Shown here one piece after another: positions 7,894-15,628 of a stretch of DNA of 64,000 bases (its first letter is position 1; each line of letters starts with the position of its first letter). Both the position numbers and the translations under genes were made by a program. The DNA is taken from the NCBI RefSeq assembly GCF_024793945.1, contig NZ_JANUSD010000001.1, positions 377,653 to 441,652 of the forward strand. Reading direction: 5' to 3'. The stretch is from Emticicia fluvialis (lineage in GTDB: Bacteria; Bacteroidota; Bacteroidia; Cytophagales; Spirosomataceae). Under the pieces are notes generated by a model. That model was not told the origin of the DNA, did not search any database, and worked only from the letters and a program-made list of their open reading frames with translations.

Positions 7894-9552
7894 TTATACA
7901 CTTATACCTAGTATTTCAATTGCGCTATGGATGGCGCTCTCTGATGGGTTTTCGCCACCAATCATTTTAGCTATTTCAATAATCCGTTCGTCGGTGTTCA
8001 ACTGTCGTATACGGCTCATGGTTTTTGATGAGCTGTTGTCTTTATACACATAGAAATGACTGGTACCTCGGCCTGCTATCTGGTGCAGGTGGGTAATAGC
8101 AATAACCTGTAGGCTTTGCGCCATTTCAAGCATCATTTTACCTACTTTAATGGCTACCTCGCCAGATATCCCGGTATCAATTTCATCAAAGATGATAGTC
8201 GGTAAAGAACGTTTATCGCCCAGTACATATTTGATAGCCAGCATCAGACGAGAAAACTCACCACCAGAAGCAACATCTTTTAACTGACGCGGAGTGATAC
8301 CCTTGTTAGCGCTGAACAGGAAGTGTATCTGGTCAATGCCGTCGGTGGTCAGTTTGCCTGTCTGGTGTTGTATTTTCAGGGTTGAGTTAGGCATGCCCAA
8401 TTCCATCAGTAAGCCCACCACGCGTTTTTCAATTTCAGGCAAAATTTTCTGACGCGCTGCCGACAGCCCCTCAGCCATGTTGAGTGCGGTTTCATAAGCC
8501 TTGTCTACGCGCTCTTTGGCTGCGGCCAGATTCTCACTCAGGTTCAGTACTTTGCTTACCTTTTCTTCTAAAACAGCCTGAATCTCCAGCAATTCAGCAT
8601 TTGATTTTACCCCATGCTTTTGCTGTAGTTTAAACAACAAATCCAAACGGCTTTGGGTAGTTTCTATTTGCTCGCTGTCTAGTTCTATGCCTTCTTCTTC
8701 TGTTTCTATGTCACGCGCCACGTCTTTCAGTTCAACCAGACAGGATTGAATGCGGTCTTTAAACTGCTGGTACTCTGGCGAAAAACCGGCAATAGAATTA
8801 AGATTGCCCACCACACTTTGCAATGCTGAGAGCACGGCGTTATCGGTATCGGTCAGAAAAGCATGAGCCGTTCTTAGTTTCAGTTTTACTTCTTCGGCAT
8901 GTTCCAGAATGTTCAGTTCCTGCTCCAGTTGCTCCTGCTCACTAGCTTCCAGCTTCGCTTTCACGAGTTCGTCTAACTGGAAACTGTTGAACTCAAATTC
9001 TTTTTTATTCTGGTCGGCATCTGTTTGCAATTGCTCGTAGGCATCCTGCAACTTACGGTAGGTGCGGTATTTTTCCTGATACTCAACCAGCCTGTCGTGG
9101 CATTGAGCATAGGTATCAACAATGGTTAACTGATATTCATTAGAGCCCAGCTGAATGGTATCGTGCTGGGAGTGGATATCCATCAGTTGCGAGGTTATTT
9201 TCCTGAGTGTTTCAAGTGTTACGGGCGTATCATTAATAAAAGCCCTTGACTTTCCACTCGGGGCTATTTCGCGGCGGATAATGCAGGGATTCTCGAAATC
9301 TAGTTCTTCTTCGTCAAAAATATTTTTTATATAAAAACCATCCATCGAAAAAGTGCCTTCAATTACGCACTTTTCGGTTTCGTTATAGAGGGTTTTTAAA
9401 TCAGCGCGGTTACCGAGCAGCAAACCTATGGCACCCAGCATGATAGATTTTCCTGCACCTGTTTCACCTGTAACAATATTAAGATGAGCATCCGGAGAAA
9501 TTTCAAGTTGCTCTATCAATGCATAATTCTTAATCAGAAGGTTTGAAAGCAT
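7894..9552 (-). CDS. recN: DNA repair protein RecN
   Basis: A 552-residue SMC-like ATPase that holds sister DNA ends during double-strand break repair. The N-terminal half has the Walker A motif GETGAGKS (about residues 30-37) after the typical start MLSNLLIKNYALIEQLEI. A long coiled-coil middle follows. The C-terminal half has the signature VASGGEFSRLMLAIK and Walker B with IIFDEIDTGISGEVA, then ITHLHQIAGRG. All family motifs are intact and the length is normal. Confidence 0.97.
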   Translation of the reverse strand: MLSNLLIKNYALIEQLEISPDAHLNIVTGETGAGKSIMLGAIGLLLGNRADLKTLYNETEKCVIEGTFSMDGFYIKNIFDEEELDFENPCIIRREIAPSGKSRAFINDTPVTLETLRKITSQLMDIHSQHDTIQLGSNEYQLTIVDTYAQCHDRLVEYQEKYRTYRKLQDAYEQLQTDADQNKKEFEFNSFQLDELVKAKLEASEQEQLEQELNILEHAEEVKLKLRTAHAFLTDTDNAVLSALQSVVGNLNSIAGFSPEYQQFKDRIQSCLVELKDVARDIETEEEGIELDSEQIETTQSRLDLLFKLQQKHGVKSNAELLEIQAVLEEKVSKVLNLSENLAAAKERVDKAYETALNMAEGLSAARQKILPEIEKRVVGLLMELGMPNSTLKIQHQTGKLTTDGIDQIHFLFSANKGITPRQLKDVASGGEFSRLMLAIKYVLGDKRSLPTIIFDEIDTGISGEVAIKVGKMMLEMAQSLQVIAITHLHQIAGRGTSHFYVYKDNSSSKTMSRIRQLNTDERIIEIAKMIGGENPSESAIHSAIEILGISV

Positions 9553-9986
9553 GTATTAAAGCTTTATTTGAGTAATTAAGCTATATAGAACCTTATCAAA
9601 ATGCATCTGGCGGGCAAATCAAAATTGTTTTATTTGCACTAGGTATGCTAAGTTAGATAAAAAAACATATACAACGCCTTAAATATCTCAACCACAATTT
9701 TATGTAAAAAATTCGGTTGATTTAAAAGACAAATTTAGAGTTAAAAAAAAGAAGGCATCAATGTTTTGATTATTTTTTTTGGTTTGGCAGCCGCATTCTG
9801 TTTTTTACATAACCATAACCCAAAATGGCTTGTTTGCAAAACAGTTCAGAAGGCTTTGATATGGTAGCTATGGGTAGAATTATTGGTAATGTGGTAGATT
9901 AAATTTAAAAAATCATCAATAAAAAGTTTTTAGATTTTATAATTTGACCTAATTTTCTCGTTAGAATTATAAAATGCTTTCCTGAC
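9553..9986. other. AT-rich intergenic region between divergent recN and NlpC/P60 genes
   Basis: About 430 bases without a convincing gene. It must hold the divergent promoters of recN and the hydrolase gene, but I find no full TTG-N19-TAnnTTTG match. A 25-codon frame at 9825-9902 starts with ATG and ends in TAA; nothing supports its being translated. Confidence 0.5.
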
Positions 9987-10541
9987 GTGCTTAAATTTAA
10001 AAAAAATCTGAAATTACTTTGTTTGTTGTTTCTGGTGTTGGGCTTATCTTCGTGCCATGTTTTTAGAACCAAAAGCAACACCAAAACGGTGCCTTCCAGG
10101 GTGCCTAATGAGCAGCCGGTAGTAAAAACAAAAGCTGAAACTTCAACGCTGATGTCTACGGCGAATCTCATAAAAGTAGCCCGTTCATATACCGGTGTGC
10201 CTTACAGAAGTGGTGGAAACGACCAGCGCGGCATTGATTGTTCAGGCCTTATTTGCAACAGTTTTAAAGAGTTTGGTATGAAATTGCCCCGGGTGTCGCG
10301 CCAGCAATCAGAGTTTTTTCCGGCTATTGATATACCGAATATTCAGAAGGGTGATCTGGTGTTTTTTGCCACCACCAGCAATGAAATAAATCATTCGGGC
10401 ATTGTAACCGAGGTTAGAAGTGAAGATGAAATAATATTTATTCACGCGTCATCAAGCAAGGGAGTACGTGAAGACAACATGATGAACAGCTACTGGAAGG
10501 CCAGATTTGCACGTGCCTGCCGCCCGCAGTTTGTTAAATAA
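9987..10541 (+). CDS. C40 family NlpC/P60 endopeptidase lipoprotein
   Basis: A 184-residue cell-wall hydrolase. The start is GTG at 9987, the only one that keeps the lipoprotein signal (LLCLLFLVLGLSSCHVF). The catalytic Cys lies in GIDCSGLICNSF, the His in NHSGIVTEV, and the third polar residue is the His of FIHASSSKGV. This family cleaves peptide cross-bridges in peptidoglycan, typically gamma-D-Glu to diamino acid bonds. It is anchored facing the periplasm. The gene is followed 71 bases later by the large protease gene on the same strand. Confidence 0.92.
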   Translation: MLKFKKNLKLLCLLFLVLGLSSCHVFRTKSNTKTVPSRVPNEQPVVKTKAETSTLMSTANLIKVARSYTGVPYRSGGNDQRGIDCSGLICNSFKEFGMKLPRVSRQQSEFFPAIDIPNIQKGDLVFFATTSNEINHSGIVTEVRSEDEIIFIHASSSKGVREDNMMNSYWKARFARACRPQFVK

Positions 10542-10612
10542 TTTTAGATGCAGTTTTAAGCTATTTTCTTTTTATTTACGTTATAATGAGAAAATAACAC
10601 TACAAAGAAGGT

Positions 10613-13600
10613 ATGAAAAACGTTTATTTGGTAGCCATTGGATTGATAATCAGCAATATAGCCTTTTCGCAATCACAATACTTCGGCCAAAATAAACCTC
10701 GCTACAAGTCCTTTGGTTTTAAAGTTTTACAAAGCCCTCATTTCGAACTCTACCACTATTTTAAAGATAATACTGTACCCAACGAACTGATGATAAACAG
10801 TGAGCATTGGTATAAAATTCATCAGGAAGTTTTCAAACTGGCGTTTATTAAACCTAATCCTTTAATTATTTATCAGAATCACCCGGATTTTCAGGAGACA
10901 ACGGCTATAAGCGGACAAATTGGAGAAGGTACAGGCGGTGTAACTGAGGGGCTACGCAACAGGGTAGTTATGCCCATGATGTATTCTAAACGGCAAACCG
11001 ACCACGTATTAGGGCATGAGTTAGTGCACGCGTTTCAGTATCAGTTGATGACATCGGGCGACTCTACCACCCTGGCTAATATTCAGAACTTACCCCTGTT
11101 TATGGTTGAAGGATTGGCAGAGTATATGTCGCTGGGAAGGGTTGATGCCCATACAGCCATGTGGATGCGCGATGCCGTAATGAATGACGACATACCTACT
11201 ATTAAAGACCTGGTTACCAAAGAATATAAGTATTTTCCTTACAGATGGGGGCAGGCCTTCTGGGCTTACGTGGCCGCTACCTATGGCGACGACATGATTC
11301 GCCCATTGTTTAAAGAAACCGCCCGCTATGGCATTGAGGCGGCTTTCAGACGAAATCTGAAAGTGGATATCGACCGGTTTTCTGCCCGCTGGAAAAAAGT
11401 AATGACAGATACTTATGCACCTTTGCGGGTAGGCACTACTGCTACACCCACCGGCAGAGAAATTGCCTCAGTTAAAAATGCAGGAGAAATGAATCTGTCA
11501 CCCACCATTAGCCCTGATGGTAATTTTGTGGCTTATATCTCTTCAAAAAATGTTATTTCTTTAGATATTTTTATTGCCGAAGCCCATACCGGTAAGGTGG
11601 TGCGTAAAATAGAAAGTACTTCGTTTGGCTCACACGTAGACTCTTACAGTTTTCTTGAAACTGCCGGGGCGTGGTCGCCGGATAGTAGAAATCTGGCATT
11701 GGTTATTCAGAGCAAGGGGCGTAATAAGCTGTCGATAGTAGATGTGGCCAACGGGAACAAGCGCACTTTTGAACTGAAAGGGGTAGATTCTTTTTCAAAT
11801 CCTGCGTGGTCGCCTGATGGAAGCACCATTATTGTATCCGGGCTGATGAACGGCGTCAGCGATTTGTATGCCTTCAATATCAAAGAAGCGTCGGTACAAA
11901 ACCTGACGAACGACGAGTATTCTGATATTCAGCCCACGTGGTCGCCCGATGGCCGTTCGGTTTACTTCGTGTCTGACAGGGGCAGCAATGCCACCCGTTT
12001 AGAAAAAGCCAGTTACGTAATATCAAAACTGGATATAAACACGCTAAAAATTGAAAGTTTCTCTTTTTTGCAGGGCGCTGATAATCTTAATCCGCTGATT
12101 GACCCCAATGGAAACTTTTTATATTTTTTATCAGATGCAGATGGATTCAGGAATCTTTACCGGTATTCTTTAGTAAATGGGGGAATTGAAAAACTGAGTA
12201 ATTATTTTACGGGTATCAGCGGCATTACCATGTATTCGCCTGCCGTTAGCATTGCTGCTAAAACCGGTGCTTTGGTGTATTCGTATTTTCAGGCAGGTAA
12301 GTACAATTTGTATGTGGCCCGGCCGGAGGAGTTTACCGCCAAACCCGCTGAAAACACTATTGATAAAAAGGCAGCCACCCTTGCCCCCTATGAGTGGAAG
12401 GAAGGTAGAAATATTGTAGAAACTAACCTGAATAAACAAAGACTGTTAGGCAGGGTACAAGAGAAAGGACTGAAAACATTAAAATATACCCCCAGATTTA
12501 AACTGGACTACCTGGGGAGCTCGGGTGTAGGAGTATCTACCAGCCGTTGGGGTACAGGGCTTGGCGGAGGTGTGGTTGGGCTTGCCAGCGACATGTTGAA
12601 CAATAATCAGGTATCGGGCGTATTGGCGCTCAATGGCGAAATACAGGATTTCGGCGGGCAGATTGCCTATCTGAATCAGAAAAACCCGTTGCAATGGGGT
12701 GCCAGTTTTTCTCGTATACCTTATCGTTTTTCTGATTATCAGCAGACTAATAAATACATTACAGACCCTGCCATTAAAGCAAGCCTGGGTATTCCGGCAG
12801 GCGATTCCCTCATTCAGTCGAGCTATAATCTGTATCGTTTGTTTATCAATGAAATAGGCCTGTTCGCTTTTTATCCGCTTAGCACCTCAAAAAGAATTGA
12901 AGTGGGCGGCAGCGCCAACTGGTATAGCTACAGTGGCAGAGTTTACAGCGATTATTATGGCGTAAGTTCTTCGGCAGGTAGTTATTATCGTGGTAGTTTA
13001 ACACCTCAGCGTATATCACAGGCCGAGCTTGAAGGCAAAGGTTTTTCTCCGTTTAGCTTGCAAAAACTATACGTAGCCTATGTTGGAGACAACAGTACCT
13101 TTGGTACCACTGCACCGTTGAATGGTTATCGTTACCGTTTTGAGTTTTCAAGATATTTTGGTGACATAGCGCATAACGCTATTACGGCCGATTACAGAAA
13201 ATATAAGTATCTGAAGCCCATTACTCTTGCCGCCAGACTATATTATTATGGCCGACTGGGAACCAAAAACATAGAAGACTATAATAGATTATACCCGATG
13301 TTTCTCGGATACCCCTGGTATATGCATGGTTTCTGGGGTAAGGCATTGAGCAACCAGACCTCAACCCTGGCTTTGAGTGAAGAGCAATTGAAGGGGTCTC
13401 AGATGGGTTTAACCAATTTTGAAATCCGTTTGCCTTTTACAGGGCCGAAAAAACTGGCTCTGATTGATTTTATGTATGTGCCAACTGACCTGAACTTCTT
13501 TTTTGATATGGGAATGGTTTGGGACGACGCACGTTCGCCCGGTAAGAAGTACGAATATGTTTTCAGCGATGGTGAGAAACAAAATCTTAAATTAAAACCT

Positions 13601-13738
13601 ATCATGAGCACAGGTGTAAGTTTGCGTATAAATGCACTCGGATACCTCATTCTGGAGCCCTATCTGGCGTTTCCTATTTATAACGGGAAAATTCAAAGTG
13701 GAGTAACCGGAATTAATTTTATGATTCCCGGCTGGTAA
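10613..13738 (+). CDS. Metallopeptidase-like / TolB-type propeller / outer-membrane barrel protein
   Basis: A 1041-residue exported protein with three parts. After a signal peptide (cut after AFS), residues about 20-260 form a gluzincin-like domain with the zinc motif HELVH (about 135-139) and the downstream Glu in MVEGLAEYMSLG. Residues about 280-540 contain PD40/TolB-like propeller blades (LSPTISPDGNFVAYIS, AWSPDGSTIIVSG, TWSPDGRSVYFVS). The rest is rich in aromatic beta strands and ends LILEPYLAFPIYNGKIQSGVTGINFMIPGW, resembling a surface-antigen barrel. It may be an outer-membrane anchored protease. The domain reading is by motif only. Confidence 0.8.
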   Translation: MKNVYLVAIGLIISNIAFSQSQYFGQNKPRYKSFGFKVLQSPHFELYHYFKDNTVPNELMINSEHWYKIHQEVFKLAFIKPNPLIIYQNHPDFQETTAISGQIGEGTGGVTEGLRNRVVMPMMYSKRQTDHVLGHELVHAFQYQLMTSGDSTTLANIQNLPLFMVEGLAEYMSLGRVDAHTAMWMRDAVMNDDIPTIKDLVTKEYKYFPYRWGQAFWAYVAATYGDDMIRPLFKETARYGIEAAFRRNLKVDIDRFSARWKKVMTDTYAPLRVGTTATPTGREIASVKNAGEMNLSPTISPDGNFVAYISSKNVISLDIFIAEAHTGKVVRKIESTSFGSHVDSYSFLETAGAWSPDSRNLALVIQSKGRNKLSIVDVANGNKRTFELKGVDSFSNPAWSPDGSTIIVSGLMNGVSDLYAFNIKEASVQNLTNDEYSDIQPTWSPDGRSVYFVSDRGSNATRLEKASYVISKLDINTLKIESFSFLQGADNLNPLIDPNGNFLYFLSDADGFRNLYRYSLVNGGIEKLSNYFTGISGITMYSPAVSIAAKTGALVYSYFQAGKYNLYVARPEEFTAKPAENTIDKKAATLAPYEWKEGRNIVETNLNKQRLLGRVQEKGLKTLKYTPRFKLDYLGSSGVGVSTSRWGTGLGGGVVGLASDMLNNNQVSGVLALNGEIQDFGGQIAYLNQKNPLQWGASFSRIPYRFSDYQQTNKYITDPAIKASLGIPAGDSLIQSSYNLYRLFINEIGLFAFYPLSTSKRIEVGGSANWYSYSGRVYSDYYGVSSSAGSYYRGSLTPQRISQAELEGKGFSPFSLQKLYVAYVGDNSTFGTTAPLNGYRYRFEFSRYFGDIAHNAITADYRKYKYLKPITLAARLYYYGRLGTKNIEDYNRLYPMFLGYPWYMHGFWGKALSNQTSTLALSEEQLKGSQMGLTNFEIRLPFTGPKKLALIDFMYVPTDLNFFFDMGMVWDDARSPGKKYEYVFSDGEKQNLKLKPIMSTGVSLRINALGYLILEPYLAFPIYNGKIQSGVTGINFMIPGW

Positions 13739-13741
13739 TGT

Positions 13742-13771
13742 TTGAATTTTTAGAAAAATTTCGCATTTTTG
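13742..13771 (+). promoter_or_regulatory. Probable promoter of tRNA-Ala
   Basis: TTG at 13742-13744, a 19-base spacer, then CATTTTTG (13764-13771), one mismatch from the Bacteroidota -7 consensus TAnnTTTG. The tRNA begins 39 bases later. Confidence 0.5.
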
Positions 13772-13810
13772 TGCACTCAAAAAATAACAGAGTATTTTTT
13801 TGAAAAATTA

Positions 13811-13887
13811 GGGGATGTAGCTCAGTTGGCTAGAGCGTTTGACTGGCAGTCAAAAGGTCGTGGGTTCGAGTCCCATCTTCTCCACCA
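13811..13887 (+). tRNA. tRNA-Ala(GGC)
   Basis: A full cloverleaf of 77 bases including an encoded CCA. The acceptor stem GGGGATG pairs with CTTCTCC (one T-T mismatch at 6-67) and contains G3-U70, the alanine identity pair. The D-arm is GCTC/GAGC. The anticodon stem TTTGA/TCAAA holds the loop CTGGCAG with anticodon GGC. The T-arm is GTGGG TTCGAGT CCCAT. Confidence 0.97.
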
Positions 13888-14028
13888 GATTTATCTTCTG
13901 CTTGCATTTGTTTGGCAGAAACTCCCATCCAAAACTTCTTGCGCTGTAGTTTATTTCACTGTACTACATTATGTGTTGTTAATCAAAAAAACGGACAATT
14001 TTTATTTGTCAAGAACTTTTTTATTATC

Positions 14029-14328
14029 ATGACCCCAGAAGAAAAGGCCAAGAAAAGTCGCGAGTATCAAAGAGAATACCACAAAAAGTATCGCGAGAAA
14101 CATCGTGAATTGCTTAATCAAAGATCAAGGGAATATGCAATTGAGCATCGCGAAGAATTAAGAGAAAAATCCAAAGAGTATCGCCAATTAAATAAAGAAA
14201 AACTGGCTGCTTATGAAGCTGCCCGTTGGCCAAAAAGAAAAGAACAGCGCAGATTGAAAAGAGAAATGCTGAAACAGCAAAAAGCAGAAGCAGCAACTCA
14301 ACAAGCGGGTGGTGAATCAACTAACTAG
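14029..14328 (+). CDS. Small highly charged helical protein
   Basis: A 99-residue protein. I start it at the ATG at 14029 because the MTPEEKAKKSREYQREYHKK opening fits the repeat pattern, while the longer frame begins inside the sequence just after the tRNA and its N-terminus looks non-coding. It is almost entirely Lys/Arg/Glu/Tyr with a loose repeat of REY..KHREEL..KSKEYR type every 11-14 residues, so it should be one long charged helix. Such proteins may bind nucleic acid or ribosomes, but no function can be given. A strong terminator follows it. Confidence 0.65.
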   Translation: MTPEEKAKKSREYQREYHKKYREKHRELLNQRSREYAIEHREELREKSKEYRQLNKEKLAAYEAARWPKRKEQRRLKREMLKQQKAEAATQQAGGESTN

Positions 14329-14370
14329 ACCGGAATCCAGCCTTTGAATGTGATAACCGTATCTTACAGC

Positions 14371-14427
14371 TTATACTCTTAAAGTATAAGGGTGGCAGGT
14401 CTATGGATATTCCCTGTCACCCTTTTT
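14371..14427 (+). terminator. Tandem hairpins with rho-independent terminator
   Basis: First TTATACT/AGTATAA (14371-14389), then GGGTGGCAGG pairing with CCCTGTCACCC and followed by TTTTTT. It sits 60 bases after the charged small protein. Confidence 0.85.
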
Positions 14428-14874
14428 TCTTGCCTATTTCCATTACTTCTTTTTTCTGCTTTTGCATCTGTTGTCTCTTACCTGTGTAAACCGGAACCAA
14501 TAAATGGCCGGCTATCTTTATTTTACTTACCCGTTTAGCTTCTTTATTTCCAGCAATATTCCTTAGAGCATCATCACTGTTGAGGCAGCAAACCGGGATT
14601 AAACCCATGCAGTGGCCGGGCCTGGTTTCCAATTATTGAGCTTGTGCAAACGCTGGTTCAATTACTGGTTTCATAACATGCTGATAGCGAACATTTAAGG
14701 CAAGTAATGAGATAAATTCTGTTATTCTGAAAAAATAAAAATTTTGCGCTGAAAATTAATTCCAGAATCATAACTTTGAGAAACGGAGTATCTTAAAAAA
14801 TTTCAAAGCGTATTTATTCTGCACAAAGCTGCCAAATTTTAGGCATTGCTCCGCCATCTTAACCAGACCTTTAA
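14428..14874. other. Intergenic region before the DUF1080 operon
   Basis: About 450 bases without a supported gene on the plus strand. On the minus strand a 71-codon frame (14417-14632) has a stretch reading RVSKIKIAGHLLVPVYTGKR, which faintly resembles the end of a LysM peptidoglycan-binding repeat. It runs into the terminator and has no partner domain, so at most it is a relic. The promoter of the next operon lies at 14744-14778. Confidence 0.4.
14744..14778 (+). promoter_or_regulatory. Promoter of the DUF1080 operon
   Basis: TTG (14744-14746), a 24-base spacer, and TAACTTTG (14771-14778), a perfect -7 match. The spacer is slightly long. The first gene starts at 14875, giving a leader of roughly 90 bases. 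Confidence 0.55.
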
Positions 14875-15516
14875 ATGAAATCCTTTCTTGTTTTTCTGGC
14901 ACTCGTCGGCTTTTGTCTGATGGGCTTCATACCTCAATCTACAAAAAAACCTGTCAGGCTTTTTGATGGCAAAACCTTCAGAGGTTGGGAGGGCGACACA
15001 ATTTATACCTGGCGCATTGAAAACGGGATGCTGATTGGAGGCGCTACAGATAAAGAAGTGCCGCATAACAACTTCCTCTGTACTACTCGCCCTTATAGCA
15101 ATTTTATCATGAAACTGAAGGTAAAACTAACCGGCAGCAAAGGTTTTATCAATTCGGGTATTCAGTTCAGAAGCAAACGCCTCGTGAACCCTCCCTACGA
15201 AATGGAAGGCTATCAGGCTGATTGGGGAGAAGGATTCTGGGGCGGTTTGTATGATGAATCAAGAAGGAATAAAACGTTGATAAGTCCCGATTCTATACAG
15301 GTGCTGAAATGGATAAAGAAAAACGATTGGAATGATTATGAAATAAGAGCCGAAAAACGCCACATAAAACTATATGTAAACGGCAAGCAGACAGTAGATT
15401 ATTATGAGCCTGATGCCGGTATTCCGCAGTCAGGTCTTATAGGTTTTCAGATTCATGGTGGTGGTGCCGCACAGGTGGCTTTTAAAGATGTAATACTTGA
15501 AGAACTACCAGACTAA
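14875..15516 (+). CDS. DUF1080 (3-keto-disaccharide hydrolase domain) secreted protein
   Basis: A 213-residue exported protein with a signal peptide at residues 1-20 or so. The family pattern is clear: RLFDGKTFRGWEGDTIYTWRIENGMLIGG, then NFLCTTRPYSNFIMKLKVKLTG, NSGIQFRS, YEMEGYQADWGEGFWGGLYDESRR and GLIGFQIHGGG. The fold is a concanavalin-like jellyroll. Some members hydrolyse 3-keto-glycosides; others have unknown roles. The following two genes are also exported and on the same strand, so the three may act together in carbohydrate breakdown. The exact substrate cannot be read from the sequence. Confidence 0.85.
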   Translation: MKSFLVFLALVGFCLMGFIPQSTKKPVRLFDGKTFRGWEGDTIYTWRIENGMLIGGATDKEVPHNNFLCTTRPYSNFIMKLKVKLTGSKGFINSGIQFRSKRLVNPPYEMEGYQADWGEGFWGGLYDESRRNKTLISPDSIQVLKWIKKNDWNDYEIRAEKRHIKLYVNGKQTVDYYEPDAGIPQSGLIGFQIHGGGAAQVAFKDVILEELPD

Positions 15517-15628
15517 TTGAGAATTAGCGAATGCTGAATTAATGAATGTATTTTTTTAACCTACCCAATAACGATTCAACATAAAAAACTCAACCTGATT
15601 TTAATAACTCTATTCAACCTTGTTAACT

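Noticed and set aside
9825..9902. 25-codon frame between recN and the NlpC/P60 gene
   Set aside because: Too short, no ribosome-binding signal and no recognisable pattern.
14417..14632. Minus-strand 71-codon frame with a faint LysM-like ending
   Set aside because: It overlaps the terminator, has no signal peptide or partner domain, and the similarity is limited to about 15 residues.
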